This document shows, one piece after another, positions 7,433 through 13,871 of a stretch of 13,871 bases of DNA. A program made the position numbers and the translations under genes. The DNA is from Pseudomonadota bacterium (GTDB lineage Bacteria; Pseudomonadota; Gammaproteobacteria; Pseudomonadales; Azotimanducaceae): the NCBI GenBank assembly GCA_027621895.1, contig JAQCAK010000013.1, positions 1-13,871 on the forward strand, read 5' to 3'. Below the pieces are notes generated by a model that saw only the letters and a list, made by a program, of their open reading frames with translations, did no database searches and was not told the DNA's origin. Numbering within the stretch: position 1 is the stretch's first letter; every line of letters starts with the position of its first letter.

Positions 7433-8299
7433 ATGCGATATTTACACCTGCCAAGACTAGCCGCCATCCTGTGTTTCCTGACCTGCCGGCCTGTTTTTGC
7501 GGAGGTTCACTGGGTCCTGGGTTCTTTTGAGGAAGCAGGCAACGCTTTCCGGGAAAGGGAACGCGTCATTGCGACATATTCGCTCCCCGCGGCAGTCAGC
7601 CAGTCGGACTATCGCTTCCGGGTCGTGGTTCCCGGATCAGAGGTTACCTCAAGGGCTGCCCTTGAGGATCTGGGCTTCAGTCCCTGGCAGACGTCAGAAA
7701 TCAATCTGATCGATCCGCCTCCCGCGGAAACGATGCCGACGACGGAGTACTATCGGGTACTGGCGTCATTCGTTGATGAACCCAGCGCCAGACTCCTCGC
7801 CGACCGCCTCAGGGCAGATGACATGACCTCAATCAGCATCCGTTCTGCGCGGGTCAGGGATCTGACCTTCTTCCGGGTGCTTCAGGGTCCTTACGGGGAA
7901 AAGACAACGGCCGCTGCTGGCCTGGATAAATACGGGCTGGGCGAATCCTGGTGGCTGGCCATTGGCGCAATCCAGGATGACCAGGGGTCAGGTTCAGCGG
8001 CAACCACCGATGAAGTTCAATCGTCAGCAGCAACGGCTGCAAGCAACGAGGCAAGCGAACCCGTTGCAGTCGCTGAGCCCGCCATGGCAGATGAACCCGT
8101 CTACAGTATTTCACCGCCACGCCCCGGCGAAAGCCACCTGGATTACTGCCTGAAGCGAGCCAACAGCATGGAGCGGGCGATTTTCTGTCAAAACAGCCTG
8201 TTTAACCGGATTGGCCTTGCGCAGATGCGGGAAGACAACGCCACGGCCGAGAACCTGATCAACTGTATCCGGACGGCAAGGAGCAACTGCCAGAACTGA
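7433..8299 (+). CDS. Secreted SPOR-like protein with a four-cysteine C-terminal domain
   Basis: 288 aa. Signal peptide 1-23 (cleavage after VFA). Two regions resemble SPOR-type alpha/beta repeats: about 25-68 (HWVLGSFEEAGNAFRE to YRFRVVVPG) and about 106-168 (YYRVLASFVDEPSARLLADRL, FFRVLQGPYG). SPOR domains usually bind denuded peptidoglycan glycan. An Ala/Ser/Glu-rich linker (about 182-222) leads to a predicted helical C-terminal piece with cysteines at 239, 252, 278 and 286 (C-x12-C, C-x25-C, C-x7-C), suggesting a disulfide-tied helical hairpin in the periplasm. The ATG at 7433 has only a weak upstream GCAGAA. It is followed 79 nt later by the DUF47 gene on the same strand. SPOR identity is from pattern only; the C-terminal domain is not recognised. 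Confidence 0.7.
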   Translation: MRYLHLPRLAAILCFLTCRPVFAEVHWVLGSFEEAGNAFRERERVIATYSLPAAVSQSDYRFRVVVPGSEVTSRAALEDLGFSPWQTSEINLIDPPPAETMPTTEYYRVLASFVDEPSARLLADRLRADDMTSISIRSARVRDLTFFRVLQGPYGEKTTAAAGLDKYGLGESWWLAIGAIQDDQGSGSAATTDEVQSSAATAASNEASEPVAVAEPAMADEPVYSISPPRPGESHLDYCLKRANSMERAIFCQNSLFNRIGLAQMREDNATAENLINCIRTARSNCQN

Positions 8300-8378
8300 T
8301 TGACCCGACAAAGCCAGAAGCAATGCTCGAAACAATGCCCGGAGCAAAGCCAGGATAGCGCAGAGGGGACCCGACGTT

Positions 8379-9059
8379 ATGGCCGAGAAGCCGCTTTTTT
8401 CCAAACTGTTTCGCCAATCGCCCGTCGCGGCAATTTCTGATCATATGGCAGTCTGTTCCCGTTGCGCCCAGGCCCTGCCCGGCTACCTTGAAAACGTGCT
8501 GAGAGGAGACTGGGACAGTGCTGACCGTCTCATCAAGAACATTCAACAGCTCGAACAGGAAGCTGACGAGCTGAAGAAGCAGCTCCGACTGAATCTTCCC
8601 AGAGGTATATTCCTGTCGGTACCACGTGACGATGTACTGGAATTACTCCGCGCACAGGATCAGCTTGCAAATACAACCCGGGATGTTGCCGGCATCATCC
8701 TCGGCCGAAAGATGACCTTCCCGGACTCCCTGCATGCTTCACTCATGACCTATGTCGAAAGCAGTTCGATAGCCGCCCGGAAAGCAGAGGAATGCGTACT
8801 CGAACTCGATGAAATTCTTCAGGCGGGATTTGGTACCGGGTACATTTCACGACTGGAAACAGCACTTGAAGAGCTCGATGAAACCGAGTCGCAATCAGAC
8901 AACCTCCAGGTCGCACTCCGCCACGATCTTTTCAGGCTGGAGTCTGGCCTGGATCCGGTGGCCGTGATGTTCCTCTACCGTGTCATTGACCTGATCGGAG
9001 ATATCGCAGACCACGCGGAACGCGTTGGGAACCGGCTGACACTGCTGGTGGCACGATAG
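8379..9059 (+). CDS. DUF47/TIGR00153 family PhoU-like protein
   Basis: 226 aa, all-helical. Typical TIGR00153/DUF47 (PF01865) features: an N-terminal LFSKLFRQSP start, QLEQEADELKKQLR, LNLPRGIFLSVPRDDVLELLRAQD near 70-93, and the C-terminal YRVIDLIGDIADHAERVGNRL, a PhoU-style acidic metal-binding repeat. The family usually sits next to a low-affinity Pit phosphate transporter and is thought to regulate it. Here no pit gene is adjacent: downstream is the convergent phoU with a 15-nt gap. GAGGGG lies about 10 nt before the ATG. Cytoplasmic. The family call is strong; its partner in this organism is unknown. Confidence 0.9.
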   Translation: MAEKPLFSKLFRQSPVAAISDHMAVCSRCAQALPGYLENVLRGDWDSADRLIKNIQQLEQEADELKKQLRLNLPRGIFLSVPRDDVLELLRAQDQLANTTRDVAGIILGRKMTFPDSLHASLMTYVESSSIAARKAEECVLELDEILQAGFGTGYISRLETALEELDETESQSDNLQVALRHDLFRLESGLDPVAVMFLYRVIDLIGDIADHAERVGNRLTLLVAR

Positions 9060-9074
9060 CGCCGGGTAATGCTG

Positions 9075-9740
9075 CTAGCGGGATGGTGCCGGGAGATGCC
9101 GCACCACCTCGCCTTCTTCCATGAAAATAATATCCTCGGCAATATTCGTCGCCAGGTCTCCGATCCGCTCCAGGTTCGATGAGATAGTCAGATAGGAGAC
9201 ACCGGGCGCAATCATCTCGGGCTTCCTGGCCATCACTTCCTGAAGCACCGAAAATGAGCGGGCGTGCAGTGCATCAAGATCGTCATCCATGGCAAGCACC
9301 TCGCGGGCTTTCATCGCATCTTCCCTGACCAGGGCATCCAGTACCATGCGCACCATCCGGGAACTGATTTCACTCATCTTCCGAAAGTCCACATCGACCA
9401 CAACCCGGGGCTTGTCGGCGATAAACTTGACGCGTTCTGCAATATTCACCACCTGGTCACCCATACGCTCCAGGTCGTTATTCACTTTCAGAATAGTAAT
9501 CACATAGCGCAAATCAGAGGCAACAGGCTGGTGCAGCGCCATGATCTTCAGGCACTCCTCCTCGATATCCACCTCCATGTCGTTGATTCTCCGCTCCGTG
9601 GCCAGAATCTCCTCCGCCAGGACCAGGTCGAAGTTCTGCAGCATGACGATGGCCTTGTCACTGGCCTCGACCACCAGTTGACCCAGCTCGGATATCTGTT
9701 GCCCGAGCCGACGCAGGTCACGATCAAAATGCTTGGTCAT
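9075..9740 (-). CDS. phoU: Phosphate signalling/transport regulator PhoU
   Basis: 221 aa. Two PhoU three-helix repeats with the acidic metal-binding motifs NNDLERMGDQ (87-96) and SNLERIGDLATNIAED (188-203), and the usual N-terminus (MTKHFDRDLRRLGQQI). PhoU links the Pst transporter to the PhoR histidine kinase, repressing the Pho regulon when phosphate is plentiful. Last gene of the pst operon, 10 nt after pstB, with AAGGA about 8 nt before its ATG. Length is normal for the family (about 220-240 aa). Confidence 0.97.
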   Translation of the reverse strand: MTKHFDRDLRRLGQQISELGQLVVEASDKAIVMLQNFDLVLAEEILATERRINDMEVDIEEECLKIMALHQPVASDLRYVITILKVNNDLERMGDQVVNIAERVKFIADKPRVVVDVDFRKMSEISSRMVRMVLDALVREDAMKAREVLAMDDDLDALHARSFSVLQEVMARKPEMIAPGVSYLTISSNLERIGDLATNIAEDIIFMEEGEVVRHLPAPSR

Positions 9741-9750
9741 TTCAACATCC

Positions 9751-10509
9751 TTAGCCGAATCGGCCCGTCACATAATCTTCTGTACGTTGATTCCTGGGGT
9801 TAGTGAATACATCTTCCGTATCACCATATTCTACCAGTACGCCATTCTCCAGGAACGCGGTGTATTCAGAGACCCTGGCAGCCTGCTGCATATTGTGGGT
9901 CACAATGACGATGGTGTAGTTCTCTTTCAGTTCAAACAACAGGTCTTCAATGCGTGCTGTCGACACAGGGTCCAGCGCCGAGCAGGGTTCATCCATGAGA
10001 ATGATCTCCGGCTCCATCGCCAGCGCACGGGCAATACACAGCCGCTGCTGCTGACCACCTGACAGGTTCAGGGCTGAGTCCTGAAGACGATCCTTGACCT
10101 CGTCCCAGAGCGCTGCCTGTTGTAATGCCTTTTCCACTCGCTCATCCATATCCCCGGAAAAACCGTTGATCGTAGGTCCCCAGGCGACATTTCGATGAAT
10201 CGACTTTGGGAAAGGATTAGGTCGCTGGAACACCATGCCAATCCTGCGGCGCAAATCGACCGGGTCCGCATTCACAAGATTGACATCGCCAAAGGTCACC
10301 GTACCGGTGAGCTCGCAGCCAGGGATAAAATCATTCATGCGATTTAACGAACGCAGCAGGGTACTCTTGCCACATCCTGAAGGCCCAATGATCGCCGTTA
10401 TCTTTTTCTCGTAGATAGGCAGTGACACATTGCGAACTGCGAGCTCTCCCGAGTAGCTGATACACACATCATCAATATCTAGAATGACGCCGGTTTTATC
10501 GTCCTGCAT
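9751..10509 (-). CDS. pstB: Phosphate ABC transporter ATP-binding protein PstB
   Basis: 252 aa from the ATG at 10509, chosen over the upstream start at 10566 because AGGAAG lies about 9 nt before it and the longer form would overlap pstA by 41 nt. Complete nucleotide-binding domain: Walker [10 protein letters not shown] (42-50), Q-loop Q95, signature LSGGQQQR (149-156), Walker B with catalytic E174 (LMDEP), and switch H205. Residues such as RPNPFPKSI (96-104) are characteristic of PstB. It energises phosphate import through PstC-PstA. It follows pstA by 16 nt and precedes phoU by 10 nt. Confidence 0.97.
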   Translation of the reverse strand: MQDDKTGVILDIDDVCISYSGELAVRNVSLPIYEKKITAIIGPSGCGKSTLLRSLNRMNDFIPGCELTGTVTFGDVNLVNADPVDLRRRIGMVFQRPNPFPKSIHRNVAWGPTINGFSGDMDERVEKALQQAALWDEVKDRLQDSALNLSGGQQQRLCIARALAMEPEIILMDEPCSALDPVSTARIEDLLFELKENYTIVIVTHNMQQAARVSEYTAFLENGVLVEYGDTEDVFTNPRNQRTEDYVTGRFG

Positions 10510-10525
10510 TGCTCTGACTTCCTGT

Positions 10526-11386
10526 TTATCGGGTGCCGCGATTGCGGATGTACACAGCAAGCGCATTCATCATGAGCAGGACGACCAGCAGGACAATAAT
10601 CCCTGCCGACGCAAGTTCATGAAACTCCTGCTGGGGACGTGAGGTCCAGTTAAAAATCTGAATGGGCAGTGCCGTAAACTCATCCATGGGTCCTTCGGGG
10701 ATGAAGGTAACATAGGTCAGGGCCCCTATCATGATCAACGGCGCGGTTTCACCAATGGCACGGGACAGCGCCAGGATGATACCGGTCAATATACCGGGCA
10801 TCGCCGAGGGAAGCACATGCGCCTTGACCACCTGCCAGCGAGTCGCTCCCACGGCATAGGCAGCCTGGCGGAGGGAGGATGGCACCGCCCGAATGGCTTC
10901 CTTGGCAGCAATGATAATCACCGGCAAGATCAGCAGACTCATGGTCAGGGCCCCCGAAATGACACTTCGTTCCAGGGCAAAGAACCTGACAAAAATAGCG
11001 AGACCAAGAATCCCGTACACGATGGAGGGCACGCCCGCCAGGTTTGCTATGTTGATATTGATGAACTCGGTCACCCTACCCGGCCGGGCGTATTCTTCCA
11101 GGTAAACCGCGGCCAGGACCCCTACCGGAATCGCGATCATCGCCGTCATGGAAACCAGCCAGAGGGTCCCGGCGAGGGCCGACTTGATGCCCGCTTTTTC
11201 CGGGAACCGGGAGGGGAAACTGCTGAGAAACTGTCCATCAAGCCAGGGAAGCCCGATCACGGAAACCTGGTAAAGCAGAACGACAAGTATGACCACAGCC
11301 AGGCCGGTGACAGTCAGGCAGAAACCCTTAAAAACAGCAGCCTTGCGATGCCGCCAGGCGAGGTTTGACTCGGCGGACGAACTCAT
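10526..11386 (-). CDS. pstA: Phosphate ABC transporter permease PstA
   Basis: 286 aa. Inner-membrane permease with about six predicted helices; the first lies around residues 22-46. The ABC coupling loop (EAA motif) is seen at [21 protein letters not shown], followed by the conserved [18 protein letters not shown] of PstA. It forms the translocation pore with PstC and contacts PstB. The start overlaps the pstC stop by 4 nt (ATGA type), indicating coupled translation. Normal length. Confidence 0.97.
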   Translation of the reverse strand: MSSSAESNLAWRHRKAAVFKGFCLTVTGLAVVILVVLLYQVSVIGLPWLDGQFLSSFPSRFPEKAGIKSALAGTLWLVSMTAMIAIPVGVLAAVYLEEYARPGRVTEFININIANLAGVPSIVYGILGLAIFVRFFALERSVISGALTMSLLILPVIIIAAKEAIRAVPSSLRQAAYAVGATRWQVVKAHVLPSAMPGILTGIILALSRAIGETAPLIMIGALTYVTFIPEGPMDEFTALPIQIFNWTSRPQQEFHELASAGIIVLLVVLLMMNALAVYIRNRGTR

Positions 11387-12273
11387 TCGTAAACCTCCTG
11401 AAAACGCTTCATGATGCTGTTTGCCGCAATATTCAGCACCAGTGTGATCAGGAACAGCACCGCTGCAACCGCAAACAGGGTCTGGTAGGTCAAGGTGCCT
11501 GCGGGTGTATCGCCGAGTGAAACCTGAACAATGTAGGCGGTCATGGTCTGGATACTTTCGAGCGGGTTCAGGGTGAGATTGGGCGTCGCACCTGCGGCCA
11601 GGGTCACCGCCATGGTCTCGCCGATTGCCCGGGAGATCGCCAGCACAAACGCGGCAAAAATACCCGACAGGCCCGCCGGTAGAACGACCCGGGTCGTCAC
11701 TTCAAAAGAGGTTGCACCGAGCGAGTAGGCTCCTTCCCGCAGGCTGGCCGGTACCGCACGAAGTGCATCGTCACACAGCGATGCAACCATCGGCAGCACC
11801 ATGATCCCCACCACGATCGCCGCGCTCGCCGCATTGAATACATGGGTTTCAGGCAGAAAAATCTTGATGATCGGGGTCACGAAAGTCAGCGCGAAGAAAC
11901 CGTATACGACGGTTGGAATACCGGCGAGCACCTCGAGCACTGGCTTGAGCATTCGCCGGGTCTTGTCGCTGGCGTATTCACTCAGGTAGACAGCGCTCGC
12001 AACGCCAATTGGCAAGGCAACCAGAGAGGCGCCAACAACAATGAGCATGGTGCCGCTGAGCAGTGGCAGAAGGCCATAGGACTTGGGTTCAAGCAGCGGT
12101 GTCCACAGCGTGCCAAACAGGAACTCAGTGACCGGCACCTGCTTCAGGAAGCCGTAGGTCTCAACAGCCAGCACAACAATCACAGCGATCGTTGTCACTA
12201 CCGATATCGCCGCACAAAGGAAGAACAGAATTTCCAGGAGCTTTTCGGAGTAGCGGATGTGTGATTGCTTCAT
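11383..12273 (-). CDS. pstC: Phosphate ABC transporter permease PstC
   Basis: 296 aa. The second inner-membrane permease, with about six predicted helices. Its EAA loop reads [20 protein letters not shown], followed by [19 protein letters not shown], the PstC counterpart of the PstA segment. The large periplasmic loop between the first helices ([19 protein letters not shown]) is typical of PstC. It begins 20 nt after the pstS stop and overlaps pstA by 4 nt. Normal length. Confidence 0.97.
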   Translation of the reverse strand: MKQSHIRYSEKLLEILFFLCAAISVVTTIAVIVVLAVETYGFLKQVPVTEFLFGTLWTPLLEPKSYGLLPLLSGTMLIVVGASLVALPIGVASAVYLSEYASDKTRRMLKPVLEVLAGIPTVVYGFFALTFVTPIIKIFLPETHVFNAASAAIVVGIMVLPMVASLCDDALRAVPASLREGAYSLGATSFEVTTRVVLPAGLSGIFAAFVLAISRAIGETMAVTLAAGATPNLTLNPLESIQTMTAYIVQVSLGDTPAGTLTYQTLFAVAAVLFLITLVLNIAANSIMKRFQEVYE

Positions 12274-12293
12274 GGTCAGAGCTGCCTGAATGT

Positions 12294-13289
12294 CTAGAAT
12301 TCTTTAGCCAGGTTGGCTACCGAAGCGTTCTCTCCATAAGCGGTTCCCGTTTCGCGCTGGGCGACCCGTTCACGTGCCTTTTGATAGGCGACTTCACTCA
12401 TCGTGATATACCCGACTTCCTCAGCCAGCTCGCCGGCATGTTCGAGATAGAACTCAACAAATGCAGCCACAGCAGGGTCATCCAGCGATGTGGGATTAAT
12501 ATACAGATAAACGGGTCGAGAAAGCGGCGCATAGACACCACTGTTGATGGTTTCATGCGTCGGTTCGACCGGCCCTTCGCCGCCGTCCACCGGTACAACT
12601 TTCAGTTTGTCCTTGTTCTCAATATAGTAGGCGAAACCGAAGTAACCCAGGGAATATAGATCACCAGAAATGCCCTGGACCAGCACATTGTCATCCTCAC
12701 TGGCCGTAAAATCAGGCCGCGATGCCTGCTCTTTGCCATTGATGGCCTTGGTAAAGTAATCAAACGTGCCTGAATCCGTCCCCGGGCCATAAAGCCGAAT
12801 CTCTTCTGCAGGCCAGCCTTCACGAACATCCGCCCAGGTTCTGACCGTCGTATCAGGCTTCCAGATGGCATTCAGCTCGGCCACCGTCAGGTGATCAACC
12901 CAGTCATTCTCAGGGTTTACCACAACGGACAGGCCGTCATAGGCAATCGGCAGTTCTATAAATTCGATACCCGCTGCCACTGCTTTTTCCATCTCGCTGG
13001 GTTTGATGTTCCTGGAAGCGTCGTTAATATCTATCTCGCCCGCTATGAACTTCTTGAAACCACCACCTGTACCAGAGACGCCAACGGTCACCCTGACACC
13101 CGGTGCCACGGCGTTGAACTCCTCGGCTACAGCCTCGCTGATGGGGAAAACCGTACTTGATCCATCGAGCCTGACTTTTCCGGAGAGTGCCTGGCCTGCC
13201 TGGTTCCCCGATTCGCCCTGTGACGCCGAGTCACCACCACAACCAGCCAATACCAGGGCTGCACCTATCGCCAGCAGTAAATGTCTCAT
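12294..13289 (-). CDS. pstS: Phosphate-binding lipoprotein PstS
   Basis: 331 aa from the ATG at 13289, preferred over the upstream in-frame start at 13328 because GGGAGA lies about 8 nt before it and it opens a proper lipoprotein signal (LAGC, lipidated C17). A start at 13328 would also lie within the promoter region. Phosphate-binding motifs are visible: DGSSTVF (42-48), GTGGGFKKF (73-81), DINDASR (87-93) and GPGTDSGTF (168-176). It captures periplasmic phosphate and delivers it to PstC-PstA. It resembles the PstS_2 (TIGR02136) branch more than E. coli PstS, with a lipid anchor where E. coli has a soluble protein. First gene of the operon, directly downstream of the Pho-box promoter. The gap to pstC is only 20 nt with no visible attenuating hairpin. 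Confidence 0.96.
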   Translation of the reverse strand: MRHLLLAIGAALVLAGCGGDSASQGESGNQAGQALSGKVRLDGSSTVFPISEAVAEEFNAVAPGVRVTVGVSGTGGGFKKFIAGEIDINDASRNIKPSEMEKAVAAGIEFIELPIAYDGLSVVVNPENDWVDHLTVAELNAIWKPDTTVRTWADVREGWPAEEIRLYGPGTDSGTFDYFTKAINGKEQASRPDFTASEDDNVLVQGISGDLYSLGYFGFAYYIENKDKLKVVPVDGGEGPVEPTHETINSGVYAPLSRPVYLYINPTSLDDPAVAAFVEFYLEHAGELAEEVGYITMSEVAYQKARERVAQRETGTAYGENASVANLAKEF

Positions 13290-13315
13290 TTCGGATCTCC
13301 CTTTTTTGATGCCGC

Positions 13316-13361
13316 GTATTACAAGCACCTTTGGTTAAGATTCGTTAAAGACAAGTTAAAG
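13316..13361 (-). promoter_or_regulatory. PhoB-dependent promoter of the pst operon (Pho box and -10)
   Basis: Read on the minus strand, three 7-mers lie in tandem, CTTTAAC (13361-13355), CTTTAAC (13350-13344) and CTTAACC (13339-13333), separated by 4-nt spacers (TTGT, GAAT), giving an exact 11-bp period. An 11-nt gap leads to TAATAC (13321-13316), a good -10. This is the geometry of a PhoB-activated promoter, where the Pho box replaces the -35. Initiation would be near 13309, leaving a leader of about 20 nt carrying the pstS ribosome binding site. Confidence 0.85.
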
Positions 13362-13473
13362 TTAGCCGGCGGCTCGTCATGCGCTGGCTGCAGGGATGCA
13401 AAGGCCTGCCGATACCGGGCCAACAGGGAGATTCTTCCGCACCATCCCGGCCCCTTGCGGGAATCGCTGAATA

Positions 13474-13494
13474 ATCATTGTGTGATCATTGTGT
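13474..13494. repeat. 11-bp tandem direct repeat (ATCATTGTGT twice)
   Basis: ATCATTGTGT occurs at 13474-13483 and again at 13485-13494, an exact 11-bp period. This helical phasing is typical of sites bound by OmpR/PhoB-family dimers, but the sequence differs from the Pho-box 7-mers nearby. It lies about 115 bp upstream of the pst Pho box. Confidence 0.6.
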
Positions 13495-13528
13495 AAAGAT
13501 CTGGCTGAAACCCATGTGGATCTTTACA
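13492..13528. repeat. 10-bp perfect inverted repeat
   Basis: TGTAAAGATC (13492-13501) and GATCTTTACA (13519-13528) are perfect complements with a 17-bp spacer. It overlaps the end of the preceding direct repeat. It could be an operator or a hairpin in a transcript; no T-run follows on either strand, so it is not a classical terminator. Confidence 0.6.
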
Positions 13529-13529
13529 T

Positions 13530-13564
13530 CCGTTTCACAACACGACACCCGTTTCACAGCACGA
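13530..13564. repeat. 16-bp direct repeat at 19-bp period
   Basis: CCGTTTCACAACACGA (13530-13545) and CCGTTTCACAGCACGA (13549-13564) differ at one base. A degenerate third piece (AGTTTCAAC) begins at 13564. Two copies only, so not a CRISPR. Possibly paired protein-binding sites upstream of the plus-strand promoter. Confidence 0.55.
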
Positions 13565-13655
13565 GTTTCAACCCAGCGGTAGCCCTGGGGTCGAGACTCC
13601 TAAAAACACCTTGTAAAATCAACAGCTTGATACTCGTTCGACTCGCTGTATTAAG

Positions 13656-13689
13656 GTTTAACGCAGCCTTAACGATTTCTTTATAAATA
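13656..13689 (+). promoter_or_regulatory. Second, divergent Pho-box-like promoter
   Basis: On the plus strand GTTTAAC (13656-13662), a 4-nt spacer and CCTTAAC (13667-13673) reproduce the 11-bp spacing and the TTAAC core of the pst Pho box. A 10-nt gap leads to TAAATA (13684-13689), within an AT-rich TTTATAAATATTT stretch. The orientation would drive transcription to the right, towards a gene beyond the window. It has two 7-mers instead of three and a poorer -10 than the pst site. Confidence 0.55.
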
Positions 13690-13871
13690 TTTCTTAACTT
13701 GCCCCCGTTGTCAGCGGACAGATCAACAGACCAGGCATGGGCTTGCCTGATGATTTCTGACCGAATAGGTCACAAGAAACTCGTTATATCGAATAACGCA
13801 TTACCTGCCGTAGCGTCGAGTCAGGACCGGGATCCGTTCCTGCGACTTAACAATGATGGATAACAGCAATG

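Larger units (their letters stand above)
13362..13871. other. Non-coding regulatory region upstream of pst, to the window end
   Basis: 510 bp with no credible gene; the short open frames here lack ribosome binding sites and family resemblance. It holds the repeats listed separately, the plus-strand Pho-box-like site, and a small hairpin (CGTTAT 13782-13787 with ATAACG 13793-13798). Two adjacent ATGs at 13853 and 13856 begin a frame open to the edge (MMDNSN), but the preceding bases give no clear Shine-Dalgarno, so a gene start there is only possible. A small RNA from the plus-strand promoter is an alternative. Confidence 0.6.

Noticed and set aside
8309..8353. Repeated CAAAGCCAG (8309 and 8345) with CAATGC doublets before the DUF47 gene
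   Set aside because: Short, imperfect and without a recognised motif; probably chance or slippage.
9075..9105. Possible bidirectional terminator between DUF47 and phoU
   Set aside because: Only a 5-bp stem (GGTGC/GCACC) inside the phoU coding end, with no T-run on either strand.
9264..9803. A 179-codon open frame on the plus strand antisense to phoU and the end of pstB
   Set aside because: It mirrors strongly conserved phoU and pstB coding sequence, is rich in His and Gln as complements of coding DNA often are, and matches no family.
10817..11368. A 183-codon plus-strand frame across pstA
   Set aside because: It is antisense to a clear permease gene, has charged low-complexity composition and no ribosome binding site.
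13480..13497. A CRP-like site (TGTGA, 6 nt, TGTAA) upstream of pst
   Set aside because: Only the left half matches the TGTGA-N6-TCACA consensus; the 11-bp direct repeat explains the same bases better.
13530..13564. Possible CRISPR-like repeat
   Set aside because: Only two 16-bp copies with a 3-bp gap, no spacers and no cas genes.

Overview
The window looks like chromosomal DNA of a Gram-negative gammaproteobacterium, probably marine or environmental. The evidence is an outer-membrane barrel protein ending in Phe, a lipoprotein PstS, a compact pstSCAB-phoU operon and a DUF47 protein of the TIGR00153 type. This is inferred from gene content; no rRNA or tRNA is present to place it more precisely. 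No CRISPR array, prophage or defence locus is visible.

Left end (1-1806). A complete IS3-family element (78-1275, orfA/orfB on the minus strand, about 39-bp terminal inverted repeats) abuts an MscS-type channel gene that has lost everything before its pore helix. The 77 bp on the other side of the IS do not encode the missing part and there is no target-site duplication, so the junction looks rearranged. A start codon with a good ribosome binding site sits at the extreme left edge and would belong to a gene leaving the window.

Middle (1840-7250, all minus strand). In transcription order: an outer-membrane barrel protein, a small periplasmic PstS-like protein and a membrane-bound class III adenylate cyclase. 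The first two overlap in a TGATG junction and the second and third by 11 nt. An acyl-CoA synthetase and a DUF502 membrane protein follow. The first three genes form the most interesting unit: a possible envelope-spanning sensory path (barrel, soluble binding protein, receptor cyclase), with a phosphate-type binding fold close to the phosphate uptake operon.

Plus-strand pair (7433-9059). A secreted SPOR-like protein with a four-cysteine C-terminal domain is followed by a DUF47/PhoU-superfamily protein that lacks its usual Pit transporter partner. It converges on phoU.

Right end (9075-13871). The minus-strand operon pstS-pstC-pstA-pstB-phoU encodes high-affinity phosphate uptake and its signalling link to PhoR/PhoB. 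Upstream of pstS is a textbook Pho-box promoter: three 7-mers at 11-bp period, 11 nt, then TAATAC. The roughly 500-bp non-coding region beyond it holds a second, oppositely oriented Pho-box-like site and several other repeats. It probably serves a divergent PhoB-regulated transcript whose gene lies off the right edge. Phosphate sensing and transport is the common theme of the right half.
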